Below are positions 32,811 to 44,689 of a stretch of DNA of 64,000 bases, piece after piece; the stretch's first letter is position 1; each line of letters starts with the position of its first letter. Location of the stretch: assembly GCA_007115705.1 (NCBI GenBank), contig QXEO01000247.1, forward strand, positions 13,058,933 through 13,122,932, in the 5' to 3' direction. A program made the translations under genes and the position numbers. The stretch is from Dactylis glomerata. Taxonomy: Eukaryota; Streptophyta; Magnoliopsida; Poales; Poaceae. The notes beneath the pieces were generated by a model that did not search any database, was not told the DNA's origin, and worked only from the letters and a program-made list of their open reading frames with translations.

Positions 32811-33529
32811 TATAATGTGGAGAACCTCGACTGATGAATCTTTATTTGTGGTATATCCATATGGTTCTATTTTGTCGAATGTTTGATAGCACAGCATTAT
32901 TCTTTGTTACTACTAAAATGAGCAAATGTGCTGGTAATATTATTCTTTCTGGAGCCAGCCGTTTGTTGCTGTCCCAGTACACATGCATGCATCAGATAAC
33001 AAGTTGGCAATGCATGACTGAAGCATATGCGTATGGTGACAGTTTGTTTGTATGTGAATAGCTGATCAGTTACAATTAGATCTTATCAATTCAGAGAAAT
33101 GTATGGAAGCTGTGGATATATACCATGAAGAATGGAGCTATCAGCCCGTGGCATTGCAGCTGCGGTTTTTGATGATTGTTACCACATAGCATGTGATTTC
33201 ATCAAAACTTGTTTTGAATATGTACCAATGGAGGCAAAACTATCAAGAACAGCCTGGTGCTCTCCTTCTGTCTGGATGGTTTTGTTTTACAGTTCCTGTT
33301 AGATGATGTAACCTTGGTTTATAATGAATAACGAGGTAAATGGAGCAGTACACACATATTAGATAAAAAGAAATTTGATATTAGAGTAAAGAGGAGTGTA
33401 ATTTTAGATAAATAGTAAATGTAAGTGTAATCTTTGAAATCTCTTTGTTCATCCTAAACAGTAGGTAAATACAATAACAAATGAAATCCTCAAAAAATAA
33501 ACAAATCAACAAAGAGGTCTAAAAGTATA
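32811..33529. other. Spacer downstream of the DUF6598 gene
   Basis: This is AT-rich sequence with only short chance frames. AATGAATAACG near 33325 could serve as a polyadenylation-type signal. No gene or element boundary was seen. Confidence 0.4.
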
Positions 33530-35155
33530 TCTATCTATCATATACTAAAAGCACAATACATGGGTTATATTTTTGAGACACCACGTTAAGCCACATCATC
33601 TACATTAATTTTAATAGTTAGATCAAAAATATGTGACTAGGATTTAAAAAGAATATATGTTACGTAAAACTGTAGTTTGTACGATCAAGTATGCAATAAC
33701 ACGTATGAGAAGTTAAATAAAAAAAGATCTGCAAACTCGTGCTGACCAACATATGCACGCAACAGTTTGGCCATATGAAAAAAAATTGCAATAGACCTAG
33801 ATGCTCACGGTCACGGACCAATAATCAGATCCAAACACATGCACGCTCCAAACATATTGGGCATTGGGCATGTAAAAAAAAATTCAAGAGACCTAGCTAG
33901 CCACGAGTCGTCACATATCAACAATCAGATATAACCATCATACGTATATGCATGCCATAGCTGCACCTAAGCGTACAAAAGTATACTTAAAAAGAAAAAA
34001 GGAAAAAATGAAAGAAAAAAAAGGAAAAGAGACCAAGGCTATGTCATAAATTAGCTGTCTCAGTTTTATTAAAATATGTAATATTTCAACTGTTATTAAA
34101 TTAGTTGTCTCAGTTTTATTAAAATACGTAAGAGACTACAGCCCAAAATATTAGTGGAGGACTTTAGTGAGTGAGGGTCTTCTTATTGGGCTGACTGGGG
34201 GTCTTTGTAGTAAATTATTAGGTTTAAAAGGCTAAAAGTTAAAATCTGAGTTGGGGCCTGGCCCCCACTCAGCTATATGTAGGTCCGCCTCTAAGACCAA
34301 GGCTAAGTCATAAATTAGATCGAGTTTACGCAGAAATATTTTTGAAACCAAATAGCTATATGATCAAATATATTTCAACGTGAATCAAATGATATTAATT
34401 TGACGGTATAAACGTTGGTGCCCTTTTATTCAAAGAAAATTAAACATAATTTTTTTGACTCTCGACACAAATTTGAAGTACACTCTTTCATGAACGAAGA
34501 GAGTACATATATATTTAGATAAAATTGAGGCAACTAATTTAGGACAGAGGGAGTAGTAGAAATATTAGTGAAAAATAGATGACAAATATGAACTGCTTGA
34601 TACCATGAATCAAGTTTCGTTAGCAATTACTACTCCCGCTAAATAAAAAATACCTACTTGAAATGGATGAAAGAAAGCGCTACACTGCCTATATACAATC
34701 AAATGAGAGAGAGCGAGTTTTGCGTATTATTGATCACAGTAAATATATGTGAGCTAGTCTAGACCACTCACATATCTGTTGATTATGCGTGTTGGAGAAA
34801 TAGACGGACCAGTTATCATATATTAATACTTTCAGATAATATCATGTTATAGTTTATCAGATTTGTTCATATAGGCAAAAGAGTACATTCGTCATTATAG
34901 AAACGTATATTTGGTGGATAACTAGACCACTTTATCTAAATTAGTCTCATGGCTAGATAAAGAATTTGTAGCCACGATTTAATTGAAGGTTATTCAGTCA
35001 TACAACATACCTATTAAAACAATTTGTATTTGTGGGATTATATTGTACTCCGTGGGACAGGTGAATTAACTAATGGGATGGTTGTGAACTCACATAGCAT
35101 ACTTTACATGTTTTAAAACCGATTAAAAACATATTTACGAGGGCCACCGTGCTAG
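33530..35155 (+). mobile_element. Candidate non-autonomous Helitron
   Basis: The 5' end is TCTATCTATCATATACTAAA, preceded by A. The 3' end is GGGCCACCGTGCTAG followed by T. TC start, CTAG end and insertion between A and T are the Helitron rules. The opening text with TACTAAAAGCA and CACCACGTTAAGCCAC is one I associate with small grass Helitrons. The 3' hairpin is weak. There is no Rep/helicase gene. Inside are two loosely similar units near 33778-33850 and 33870-33950, and a duplicated GACCAAGGCTA-GTCATAAATTAG sequence. Confidence 0.5.
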
Positions 35156-36880
35156 TTAATATTAAAAACCATATACTTATGAGATATTCAGTTTGTATCC
35201 AGTTCAAAACCCGTGTAAACTGGAAATAAAATCTATCCCAATGCTGGAAAAAGTAGATTTTTTTCTGCTAAGTCAGAAAAATATTATTATAATGTAATCA
35301 TGAAGGCACAAACTTGTAATATCTGAAGTGAAAAAAGTTGACAACGACACAAATTAAACAATGATTGACACAGAGACTACCTTCAGTGACTTTTAAATTT
35401 CACTACTGAGGAGCAAGAATGCACACCACTATACTTATTTTTTATTCTGGGCCTGGAGTAGTTCATCTTGGGGCAAGGAAGTAAAGATGGAGACCTCTCA
35501 ACGCACTTCTTGTCAAAAGTTTACTGAAGGCGAACATTTCCCTTTGTCACACAGCCAAATACAAGCTTCATCTTGAAGCGTGGTTTGATCTGCCATCATG
35601 CATCAGCTTCTTCGTCGGAGGTTCTACGTTGGAATTCACGCTGCCATCGATGCGGTCAAAAGCGTCAGCCAGTGCGTGTTAGTACACATTTTCTGCCAAA
35701 TGCTAATTAAATCAGTGCAGAACCTCATATGATCATAATAGGTCCAAACCAATTTGATGCAAGAAGCTATCTCAAGATCCATATTTCCATCTGGGGTGTG
35801 GAAGCTAAGATAGGAAAAAACAGTTACATAGTTTACTTCGGAGTCGGCATGGTGATCGGGCCACACTGAAACATCAAATTTATATTCAATTTTTTGAGAT
35901 TGCAATGAACATTTAAAAATAAAAATTAAACCAATCATATAGATTCTCCAAAGCATTCTGCAAAATGAAGAGAATTGTGCATATGAGTTACTATCGGATC
36001 TATGGTACAAAAAGCATATTAGAACATGAAGAAAGCTAAAATAAAACGTGGTGTTAAATTTCCAATCAAGTAATAGGTCATATTTCAGAACATAGTGCAG
36101 AAAAAACCCATAGTCATTTTTTTCTATCCTATTCATTGGTATGTGACCTTTTACCATGACGTGGTACACAACTGCTGCAATGCTACTGCATAAGACAATA
36201 CATTTTTTGTAAAAAATAATTATCTCGTGTCCAACAAACTGTACAAAAAAGAGTATGTGTACACTCCTGTCTATGGAAATATCCACAGCTTTTCACCTTA
36301 CTTATGAAAAAAATGATTGCTCAAACGAATCTCTGCAGGATGCAAAAATAACTCTCTTGTTTAGTCGACTAGCCCGTTACAGACAAAGAGTTGAATTTGC
36401 TAGTGTACACGACCAGCCACTTGAGATGAACTTCAAGAAGGCTATGGACCAAAATCATTAATTGGAGGGAAATGATGTGCATGAATCAAGAACCGATATA
36501 TAGATCAAGATCAAAGATTATGTAACTTAATGTGCAACAATGATGGATAGATGAATGATTCAGATGGGTGCTTCCTGATTAAATAGATGAAGAATTCAGT
36601 AGAGAGCAAATATGAAGTGGTGTGATATTAGGCATAAACCTATATATAAAATAATAATAGATAATGCACCTTGCTAATTTTGGGTATCATAAGATTACTA
36701 TGGCTCTGTCGATACAGTCTTAGATATGGCTCTATCCATATAGTCATAATTACAGCTGCACTGATTACCGATGGCAGATTGGCCTCCACAATACTCTGGA
36801 ATGGATTGGGACTTAGCTCGTAGTTTATTTGTCTTAGTATGTGTTACCTTACAACTCTATAAGAGTGTTTAATTCATTGA
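35156..36880. other. Unclassified AT-rich spacer with one long weak frame
   Basis: A minus-strand frame of 216 codons (35636-36286) is Phe/Ile/Tyr-rich and lacks any domain I recognise. Its composition follows the AT-rich DNA, so I do not call it a gene. The part at 35820-35880 has a locally more protein-like stretch (FDVSVWPDHHADSEVNYV), which could be an exon remnant. Nothing else is supported. Confidence 0.3.
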
Positions 36881-37800
36881 AGCCCGAGTTGCAAAAATGT
36901 ACGAGGCAATACACCGTAGTTGTCTATGGCCGGACGATATTATGGGTCTCCTAACGTGGTGATGGAGTCGAGGTTAAGAAAGAAAGTGTACTACCATGTT
37001 TCTATTGAGAATAAGCCCGTAGGGCAGGTGCCTATACTAGGATGAATAAGCAAAAGACTTTGTTTGATTATCCGAACCCCGCATACTTTGTGTATGACGA
37101 TCCGTGGTTGATCACGACGGATGTATCAAATCTTGTGGGTAAAGTATACAACCTTTGCGTAAATCTATTCAAATAGCCGCATCCATAGTCATGGATAGTT
37201 GGAATGGCCGTTGCTTAGCTGTGTTGGCTTTGTTTTCAAATTGCTTTAAGGAAAAAGGGAAAGGAGATGGTTTGGAGTATTCATGGGGTACTACCGTGGA
37301 AGTGAGGATGTTTTAGAGGAATGACAAATTGGGTTACTCCATCCTAGTAGTTTATAAATTAAAACTTGTTTTGCAAATACTTTTAATAAAGATATAGAGA
37401 TGCTATATCGACAAGATAAACTTTGTTTACAAATAAAACAAGCCGTAGAACAGAGCCAACCCTTACTACATCCATACCGGCATATGTCTCATTTTAGGTT
37501 GTTTGCGAGTACAATTCAAAATATACTCACGGCTTTGTCCTGGCTATTAACTTGGTTAGAGTTTGATGACTATGAAGATGAGAAAGGCTTTGACGATGAC
37601 TTCGCGAACTAGGACGTTCTCCCAGTCAGCCGCCAGTAAGGTTTGAGGCATGACTTGGGCCCAATGATGCTTGTGTTATCGGCTGTAATGCTTTATGTGA
37701 ATTTTGTCCGTTCAAACATTATTGTAAGACTTGGCCATGTGGTTGTTTTTGTAAGACTTGTTTAAATTCGGTTGTATGGATGTTGTAATCTCATTGCTAA
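36881..37800 (+). mobile_element. Degraded LTR-retrotransposon remnant
   Basis: The text GACGTTCTCCCAGTCAGCCG (37612-37631), followed by TGTTATCGGCTGTAATGC and two similar TTGTAAGACTTG phrases (about 37721-37769), resembles the downstream part of a grass Gypsy LTR. The region upstream has scattered short frames and many stops. Boundaries and a target duplication are not visible. Confidence 0.4.
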
Positions 37801-38054
37801 TCCATAGTTTGGTTATGTTGTTCACGACACACTAATCATAAGATCGTGAATGAATGCATAATGGGTGTTTTGAACAGCTAGTCCACGGCCCCCACACAGA
37901 AGCTGACGATGAAACCATTCTTGCACTACAAATGGTTCTAGCGCATGAAGAGAAGAAATTGTGACGTGTTTTGCTAAAATGAGCAAGACATAGGTAACAT
38001 TAACAACCATGGTGACGTGAGAGCCACGAGAAGCATTAATTGTATCAACGGGGA
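37801..38054. other. Short spacer before the kinase pseudogene
   Basis: No feature was recognised. The long minus-strand frame that crosses it (37822-38193) is a shadow. Confidence 0.4.
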
Positions 38055-39243
38055 ACTGTACCGAGTTCGCCTGCAGGGCACATCGACGGAGTTGGTCCGA
38101 CGACCGATGCCAGCAAGAGGTGAACTTGCTAGGAAGCATCGGCCACGACAAAATCATCAATCTTAAAGATTGCATTTGGAGGGATGACTTCATCCTGCTC
38201 GTCTACGGCCAAATTAAGAACGGCAGCCTCCACCAGTGGCTGCACCCTCTCCTCCAAGCCGAGGATGATCGGCAGCGTCCCCCCTAAATTGGCCAATGAG
38301 GGGGGCCATTGCCATAGGCGTCGCCGAAGGGCTCTGCTACCTCCACCACGAATGCAACAACTCCAACCACAGCATCAACTCGGTCAGCATCTTGCGTGAC
38401 ACCGATCTCAAGCCCAAGATCGAAGGTTTTGATCTTGCACGGATCAACCTTGCCGGGCCTGACCAACCGGTGGTAGTCTCGGACCTCACTGCTGGCAATA
38501 TTTTTGGGTACACTGCTCCAGGTGAGAATTGTACAGCTTCATTGCCGCCTTACCAAAGTCAATCAAAACTACTACTAGAATTTAACTGTTCATGGATCAA
38601 TTTCGGCATGATGACCTTACCTAACAAAAAAAGATCATGGATCAACTTAATTTCTGTAGAATATGCGACCGTGGTGACCGCGAAGGTTGATGTATACAGC
38701 CTCGGTGTGGTGCTGCTGGAGCTCGTCACGGGGCGGGTGGCCAACGAAGCGGGTGCGGATGGACACTTGGCAACCTGGGCACAGAGACATTGCAACCGTC
38801 TGATGGAGAATGCTGGAGATTTCAGCAACATCGTCGATAAGAGCAAGTACAATAAATCCTAATCAGCTAGCTGTAAAGATTAAAATATTATTTTCTTGCC
38901 TAGTTGAAAGAGAGAAGAGGAGAGAAAAGAGGAGAGAGAAGAAAAGTAGGCTCTCATACAAGAGTTAACTCTAGCATGTGCTTCTAGACACTTTGAGAGA
39001 GTGAAAAGTGGGTCATGTAGTGCTAAAATACTATATTTTTATAGATTCTTATATGCTAGCTCTAAGTTGGCTATAGATGACATAACACTTAGCTTATAGC
39101 CAACAGCTGACATCCCACATCGATCGCCGTACCTCAAGGAGATGGCGGCTTTGTTCAAGCTAGGCGTCGATTGCACTGTCAAGGACCCAATGGAGAGGCC
39201 AGCCATGCCCAAGGTCCTCCGCCGCCTCCACCGTCGCCGCTGA
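38055..39243 (+). pseudogene. LRR receptor-like kinase (HSL1-like) kinase-domain pseudogene
   Basis: Only part of a Ser/Thr kinase domain remains. Recognisable pieces are NGELYRVRLQG, EVNLLGSIGHDKIINLKDC, LLVYGQIKNGSLHQWLHP and GVAEGLCYLHHEC. After a GT...AG intron (38522-38659) come TAKVDVYSLGVVLLELVTGR, then LKEMAALFKLGVDC and DPMERPAMPKVL before the TGA. The N-lobe catalytic lysine region is lost. The HRD loop is missing, replaced by NNSNHSINS, and the usual DFG reads GFDLA. There are frameshifts near 38090 and 38283. A MITE (38841-39107) cuts the last exon and adds a stop at 38860. No ectodomain or transmembrane exon lies upstream. It is clearly dead, probably a dispersed copy of a receptor kinase gene. 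Confidence 0.82.
38841..39107. mobile_element. MITE inserted in the kinase pseudogene
   Basis: The insert starts GAGCAAGTACAATAAATCC and ends about CTTATAGCCAACAGCTGAC. It contains the AGAGAGAAGAGGAG-rich block, CTAGCATGTGCTTCTAGACA and GGGTCATGTAGT, which are familiar from an abundant grass MITE. It separates DFSNIVDK from the downstream LKEMAALFKL part of the kinase frame. The right terminal repeat seems shortened. About 267 bp. Confidence 0.6.
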
Positions 39244-39469
39244 TTCGGTCCCAGCAACACTAAGGCGTAAGATTATTATTTGTTGTGTAACAAAAAAGGA
39301 CGCTTGGAATTTTTTAATGAGAATTATCGACTCTATCTCCGAGATTCAGTACATAGGATTTCCCCGCATGTACATGCTGTGTATGTCTCGGAACTAAACA
39401 AGGCAGTCTTCCTCTTTATGGAATGCTGTCCAGGACAGCTCCCCGCAGTCCTGCACTCCATTTTCTCTC

Positions 39470-39800
39470 AATCCGACATGATTTCAGTTTATTCAGAAGA
39501 TAGTAGCAACCCATGGTTCCATTATACGGGCAACACTCTATGAAGTGATTTCCTGACGTCTCTCAAACCCACTTTTTTCCTCCTTCCCTTTACTTTATCA
39601 TTCATGTTTTCACTTTGCAGAACTACATGCTAGACTGGTGCTCGTGGTGTTATATATGCTCCATGTGACATTCTATTTTTTTTCGAAATGTGACATTCTA
39701 TTTATAACATGGTTTGGTTGCATCGTATATGGCACCACAAATTAAAGTTATCGACGATTGTCTAAGGTGGCGACTCGGGAAGGGTGGGAAAAAAGTGGCT
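39470..39800 (+). repeat. Duplicated segment, copy 1 (uninterrupted)
   Basis: This stretch reads GACATGATTTCA...CAACACTCTATGAAGTGATTTCC...ATAACATGGTTTGGTTGCATCG...CTAAGGTGGCGACT. The same order occurs at 44690-44904 plus 54756-54850, where two Helitrons separate the halves. Copy 1 also has a short internal duplication of ATGTGACATTCTATTT (39663-39710). The surrounding sequence (39244-40200) is non-coding with no other feature. Confidence 0.75.
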
Positions 39801-40209
39801 ACCATTTTTTTGGGAGCTGAAAGCAGTTGATTTCTGCTGCTCGATTAGATATAATAGAGTGATATGCATAGAGCTAACCCAGTTTATAAGGAAAACTTTG
39901 TTGAAAACCATACATTGTCTTGTTTATAAGGATATCCATAACTGAAAAATTGCACAAGTGAGGAGATTCGTTGTCCATACGACGCAAGGCCACCAAATGC
40001 AACAAACACACAACACAAGCTCCAAGGATGTCTCCATGACTTACACCACTCGGCACTAAAGCCGCACACGAGTCGCAACATTACATGACCTAGCCGCCTC
40101 GTTATCCCCTGCTACCTAGACAAATATGCGTAGACCCGCAATGTTTTAATCTAGTCTAACAATTTAAATCGAGAATCAAAATTTTGGATCTAGATCTGAG
40201 TCTCCTTTG

Positions 40210-40400
40210 TCCAACCATGTTTTAAACCGGAAACGTTGCCCTACCAATGTCGGAGACTCCAGTGTGGGTAAAAACTCTGGCCTACAGGCTAGAGATTTCG
40301 CTTTATCAGAGACTCCGGTCCTCACAAACCGGACACTTTGGTCCCGAATATCGGAGACTCCGGTGTGTAGATCAAACTTATTGGCCTAGATTTTTATTGT
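40210..40400 (+). promoter_or_regulatory. CGGAG-A-CTCCG inverted-repeat cluster
   Basis: Three copies of a GGAGACTCCGG-type motif lie here: GTCGGAGACTCCAGTG (about 40249), ATCAGAGACTCCGGTC (about 40306) and TATCGGAGACTCCGGTG (about 40349). Perfect copies form a CGGAG...CTCCG palindrome. They lie just upstream of a decayed env-like gene, as the GGCCGG palindromes do in the Sirevirus at 14383. Confidence 0.45.
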
Positions 40401-41769
40401 TGCTAATTCTTTGTGTTCATGGACAAGTTTGCTTGCCCCCCATGATATCCTTGTCTCTGTTTGTTCACATGTAGCTCTTGTCCTCCTTGTACCAAGTGCA
40501 AGAGCACTAGCCCCAGTCGTCCTTCAGACCCAACCTTTAATATAATGACGAATCTGGAAGGTTTGTGGAAGCCCAAGTGGCTAGACAACATGCTAAGTAT
40601 AGTGTTGCCTTTTGAAAAGAGGAACACAAGCAAATTAGAGTTGAACGGGCCAAGAAGATGAAATTTGATAGCTTGGCCTCCTTGAAGGACTTGAACAAAG
40701 AAGAATTCTGAGCAATGAGGAGGCAAAATGACTATGACATGGCTAGAAACACACGTGATGCTTGATATTGGAGGAAGGAACAAGAGTTGATCATGAAGTA
40801 AATTATGTGCATCTCTGTCCAAGTATCATGTGTTCACACAAGATTTTGAACTTTGATCAAATGGAGAGGAACCCATACATTAAAGAAACTCTCTAGGTGA
40901 CCGAGAAGCTTAGTTTGCACAAGCTTATGAAGACCCATGAAAATTAAAACATCACTCTTGTGCAAAAATTCATTTCCACTCTAGTGTTTAGTAATGGTCT
41001 TAAGATTCCCATGACTTGGATGACTTTTATGTACGATCAATGGCACTCCAACTTCATTATGTACCTTCCCAACCATGTGGGAAGAGGATGCACATCGAGG
41101 GAGTGGAGTATGACAAGCAAAAACTTGCCACTCTCTATTGCTCGAAAGGAAAGATTGGTGGAGCCAAGGGCCTTCGCACTCTCAACAACATGTTAATTTG
41201 CATGTCTAGCGAGAGAATTGCACCTTGTGTAGGCAACTTGGATTCTATTCGAGGAGGTTTGGTGAACCTCTTGTACTATTCTCATGAAGTACCTAAAGGT
41301 TCAAAGGCTCAAGTGGAGGAGGTGGATGTTATGTACTTTATTTATCGGGAGATGTACCATGTTATTCTTGACAAATAGACCCCACTCTATGATCCATATG
41401 TGATGAAGCTAATCATTGCTCAAGGCACCACTTCGCCCCTTGTCATAACAGAACTTGATGATCACAAGCTCATCTATTTGCAAAAAAAAGTTTACAATGA
41501 TTCAAGTAGTCGGCAAGCTTATGCCTAAAGTGAGAAAGATGCGGGAGGTGAGAGCATCTCCACTCGCCCCCCAAACGGCGACCGGCGCAAGCGATTTTGT
41601 GGCCATTTGGGGGGAGGGGGGGGGGGGGCGCTGATTTCGGTATGGGGGGCATCGGTTTCCCAGCCGTGCCCCCTATCCCAAATTTAAATGTAGGTGAAAT
41701 TTGGCAAAATAGATAGATTTCATTGAAATATAGATGGTTTTTACATAATACAGTGAAATATAAATAAAA

Positions 41770-42465
41770 CTAAAGGAGGACGTCTTCATCGGAGTCCCCG
41801 CCGGCGGCGGCGGCTCCTGATGCGCCCGATGGAGGTGGCAGTGGAGCGTTGGACGGCCCAGTGCCATCATCGGACCGGCGTGGTGGGCGGGAAACCATCC
41901 CGCGGCGGCGCCGGCTCTCCTCCAACACACGCTCGCGACGGTGGCGCTCGGCGTCCTCGAGGAAGGTAGTGAAGGTGCGGCGTTCCTCCCGCCGCTCGGC
42001 CCATGGGTCGAACAAAGCAAGGGGGTACTGGTTTTTGCAACGCTGGCGCTCCACCGCCACCATCGCCAGTCCTCCGGCTACATCCGCATGGGCTAGGCGT
42101 TTCTCCGTCGCCGCCATCGCAGCCCTTGCTGCTTCGATGTTGCGGCGATGAGCGTCGGCGCGGGCGGCAGCATGATCGTTCGCCAGCCTAGCCGCTGCCG
42201 CCCTCCTCTCGGCGGCCATGAACTCCTACACCGCCTGGTCGTGGCGCCGCGTCTCGAACGATGCAAGGATCGCCCTCTGCTCTGCGGCGGCCTCCTCCGA
42301 CTTCGCGTCCGTCAGCAGGTTGGCAAATAACTCCTCATCGTCGGAGTCCTCCTCCTCATCGCCCTGCGTCGGCGGCGGCGGTGGAGGTGTGGGCGGTAGT
42401 GGTGGTGGCGCGCCGGAGCCACCGCGAGGGAGCATGGCGTAGGTTGTGATGAGGCGGCTAGGCAT
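41770..42465 (-). pseudogene. Alanine/proline-rich ORF carried by the Harbinger element, one stop
   Basis: The frame runs from an ATG at 42465 to a stop at 41770-41772, 231 codons, with a single in-frame TAG at 42226-42228. The N-terminus has a proline run (PPPLPPTPPPPPPTQ) and an acidic patch (DEEEDSDDEELF). The middle is a long Ala/Arg-rich helix that could form a coiled coil, followed by LALFDPWAERREERRTFTTF. The C-terminus is Pro/Gly/Ser-rich and ends GGDSDEDVLL. I do not recognise a domain. It is neither the transposase nor the Myb-like protein of Harbinger, so it may be a captured host frame. The stop is a C-to-T type change in a CAG context. Confidence 0.5.
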
Positions 42466-42513
42466 TGTCTATCGGCGGCTGGAGGATGAGAGCATATTGG
42501 CGAGGCGCCGAGC

Positions 42514-42522
42514 ATTTTATAG
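42514..42522 (-). promoter_or_regulatory. TATA box for the Harbinger-borne ORF
   Basis: The minus strand reads CTATAAAAT about 50 bases before the ATG at 42465. The spacing is short but plausible for a TATA promoter, and suggests that the ORF was once expressed from the transposon. Confidence 0.5.
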
Positions 42523-43430
42523 CTGGAAGCGGGCGGGAAAACAAAGGAGAAGAGGCGCGAAGCGGCGGGAAGCGGCGAGATGACATTCATTTCACGCTGA
42601 CGCGTGCTCTGACGTGACGCCTCGCTGCGCCGCTGCAAAGCTGCTGCCGTTTGTAGCGCCATTACTCGGCGTCGGAGACGAGACGAGTGGAGACGACGAA
42701 GCGGCAAGGTAGTCACTAACAGTGGGCCACGCGGCGAGTCATGCGCCGAGCCGGCGCCCCCGCTCCCCCCTCCCACCACCACCCCCCCCCCCCGTGGGCA
42801 GGGTTTGGATCGGGTGCGCCGGATGAAAAAATGTGTCGCGCCGGATGGAATTTCGGTTTGGGGGCGCGGCTGGGCGGGATTTTATGCGCCGGCGTCCCCA
42901 AAAGCCGTTTGGGGGGCCTTTATGGGGGCGAGTGGAGATGCTCTGATGAAGGAGATGTTGAGCCTATGGATGAGTCTCCACCAAGGCCGCGTAGCAAGAA
43001 TTCTAGCAATGCTTTTGTGCCTTCTATCTCAAGGGAAGATGTGCAAATGAGGATGAAGAAGATGTGTTGGTGGGAGAAGAATTTGCTTTGCCAGAACATC
43101 GTGATCCACAATGGTCAAAATGATGCATATTGAGCGCAAGCATGTCACTGAAAATCAATGCCTCATATTTTCACATATAAGGAAGACCAAACCTACCCCT
43201 ATGGGTCAAGCTCAAGAGGATTCTAGAACGTCTGAGAGCACTATGTCATATCGAGAGTGGAGCAAGGTCATAGTGAATTGGGAAGATTTTGAAGATGTGA
43301 CCTCCATGCCCCCTGATCCACTGCCACCGCGAGCAATAAGTCAATCAAAGAAGATGACAATGAGGACTCACGAGCGAATACGAGGACTCCAAAAATGATG
43401 ACAACTCATTTTGGGAAAAATCTATGACAA

Positions 43431-44689
43431 TTGTTTTTGGAATGGAGGTAGTGGTAAACGAATTCACTATTTGTGACCTTATATTACCATCATGGATTTA
43501 TTATTTTCCATTTTTCTTGAAAAAGCTTTAAACTAGTTGTGGTAAATCCATGCACATCTTTAGCTTCATCGACACCCAGGACACGACCGATTTGGTATGG
43601 CGCCGCAAAAAGGCCCTGCCTCCATTGTCAGAGATGCTTGACATTAAAAATCAATCAGTTTTGTTGGTGAGCATGGTATTCTTGTTTTTGGTGCTTATAA
43701 TATTCATGGAAATTGTTTTTATGTTCCTCCGGGTTTGGTGGTGAACATGCACTGAAAAGAAACTCTAAAGCTATAAATGTAGGCCACCAACAAAACCTAG
43801 CTAGCTATAAGAAGAATCAAAACCACTATATGTCCAGGCTGATGGCATTGTTGCGGGACAAACTTCTAAATAAAGTGGAAGAATAGTTAGTATATCATCA
43901 TACATGAGAAAGCATGTAAGGGTCGTCATTCATCAATCATCTGGAGTAGCCAGCGGGAAATGCGGTTGAGTGTTGTGGCAGAAGACCTTCGAGGCCTCGA
44001 TTGCGGCACCGGGCGGGGAGGTGGGCATCAGCAAATGGCGGGACCGTGCCAAGAGGGGACTCATGATTGGGTAGGACACGTGCAAACTCGTGGACGATGG
44101 GTTATTTTTCTTGATGGGACTTTTTTTAGGAGATGGATCTTGCGGGATTTGAAATTGTGTCGAGTTGTGCCTAACATTGAGACGATCTGAGTTGTTAGTT
44201 TGGGGCAATTAACGTTTGTAATTAAATATATCTAAATAAGTTGATGCTTTTATAAGTAGTAGAGATAGAGATAACTTGGTTTGTGGCGCCTCTATAAATT
44301 GTTCTATTACCAAATAAAGATATTTAATTATCTATTGTGGGCAAGGGCAGAGAGAACGTGTCTATCATATTTATTTTTCCGTTGTGAGGTACTACTAATG
44401 CGTGCATGTATGAAGCTTGAATGCTGGCAGCTAATCACCAGCAGAGTAATCCAGTAACGTTTATGATGTACAACGCGCACATAACAAACGATTTATTACC
44501 AACATGCAGGGTATTGGAGTAGAGCTTCTACTGTAGAGCCCAATGGAGTTGCATCCGGCCATCTGGTACAGCCGGACGAAGAAACTCTTCATGTCGCCGC
44601 GCTTTCTAGACCTCTGAAATAACCTAGGGGCTCGTCCTCTCTGTGGTAGGCTGGCCAGGGTAGCCCCCGGCTCTCAATCGTTTCCCAGC
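43431..44689. other. Non-coding spacer
   Basis: Only short chance frames are present. The part at 43930-44190 is more GC-rich but has no domain. The stretch at 44500-44690 is unclassified. No element ends were recognised. Confidence 0.35.

Larger units (their letters stand above)
41552..42943 (-). mobile_element. Non-autonomous Harbinger-type DNA transposon
   Basis: Terminal inverted repeats are GAGCATCTCCACTCGCCCC at the left and its complement, GGGGCGAGTGGAGATGCTC, at the right. TGA flanks it on both sides (41549-41551 and 42944-42946), a 3-bp duplication that fits the PIF/Harbinger superfamily, whose usual site is TWA. The 1,392-bp element is GC-rich and carries one minus-strand frame with its own TATA box. 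No DDE transposase or Myb-like protein is present. Confidence 0.8.
40480..43430 (+). pseudogene. Second, decayed Sirevirus env-like gene split by a Harbinger element
   Basis: Pieces align by eye with the env-like gene at 22225. The best are EVDVMYFIYREMYHVILDK and YVMKLIIAQG (41320-41430), against DVMDFIFNEMYDAM and FIMKLIIDTC there. Others are FISTLVFSNGLKIPMTWMT (upstream part), MRMKKMCWWEKNLLCQNIVI (about 43046) and TMSYREWSKVIVNWEDFED (about 43240). The tail is acidic. There are many stops and frameshifts (for example TAG at 41376-41378). The Harbinger element at 41552-42943 interrupts it. gag, pol and LTRs of this second element were not found nearby, so it is a fragment. Its family differs clearly from the first, since identity is low. 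Confidence 0.6.

Noticed and set aside
34440..34556. Stowaway-like end ACTAATTTAGGACAGAGGGAGTAG
   Set aside because: Only one end is visible and the matching left CTCCCTC end is absent, so no element was called.
35636..36286. 216-codon minus-strand open frame
   Set aside because: Composition follows the AT-rich DNA, and there is no domain, promoter or splice context.
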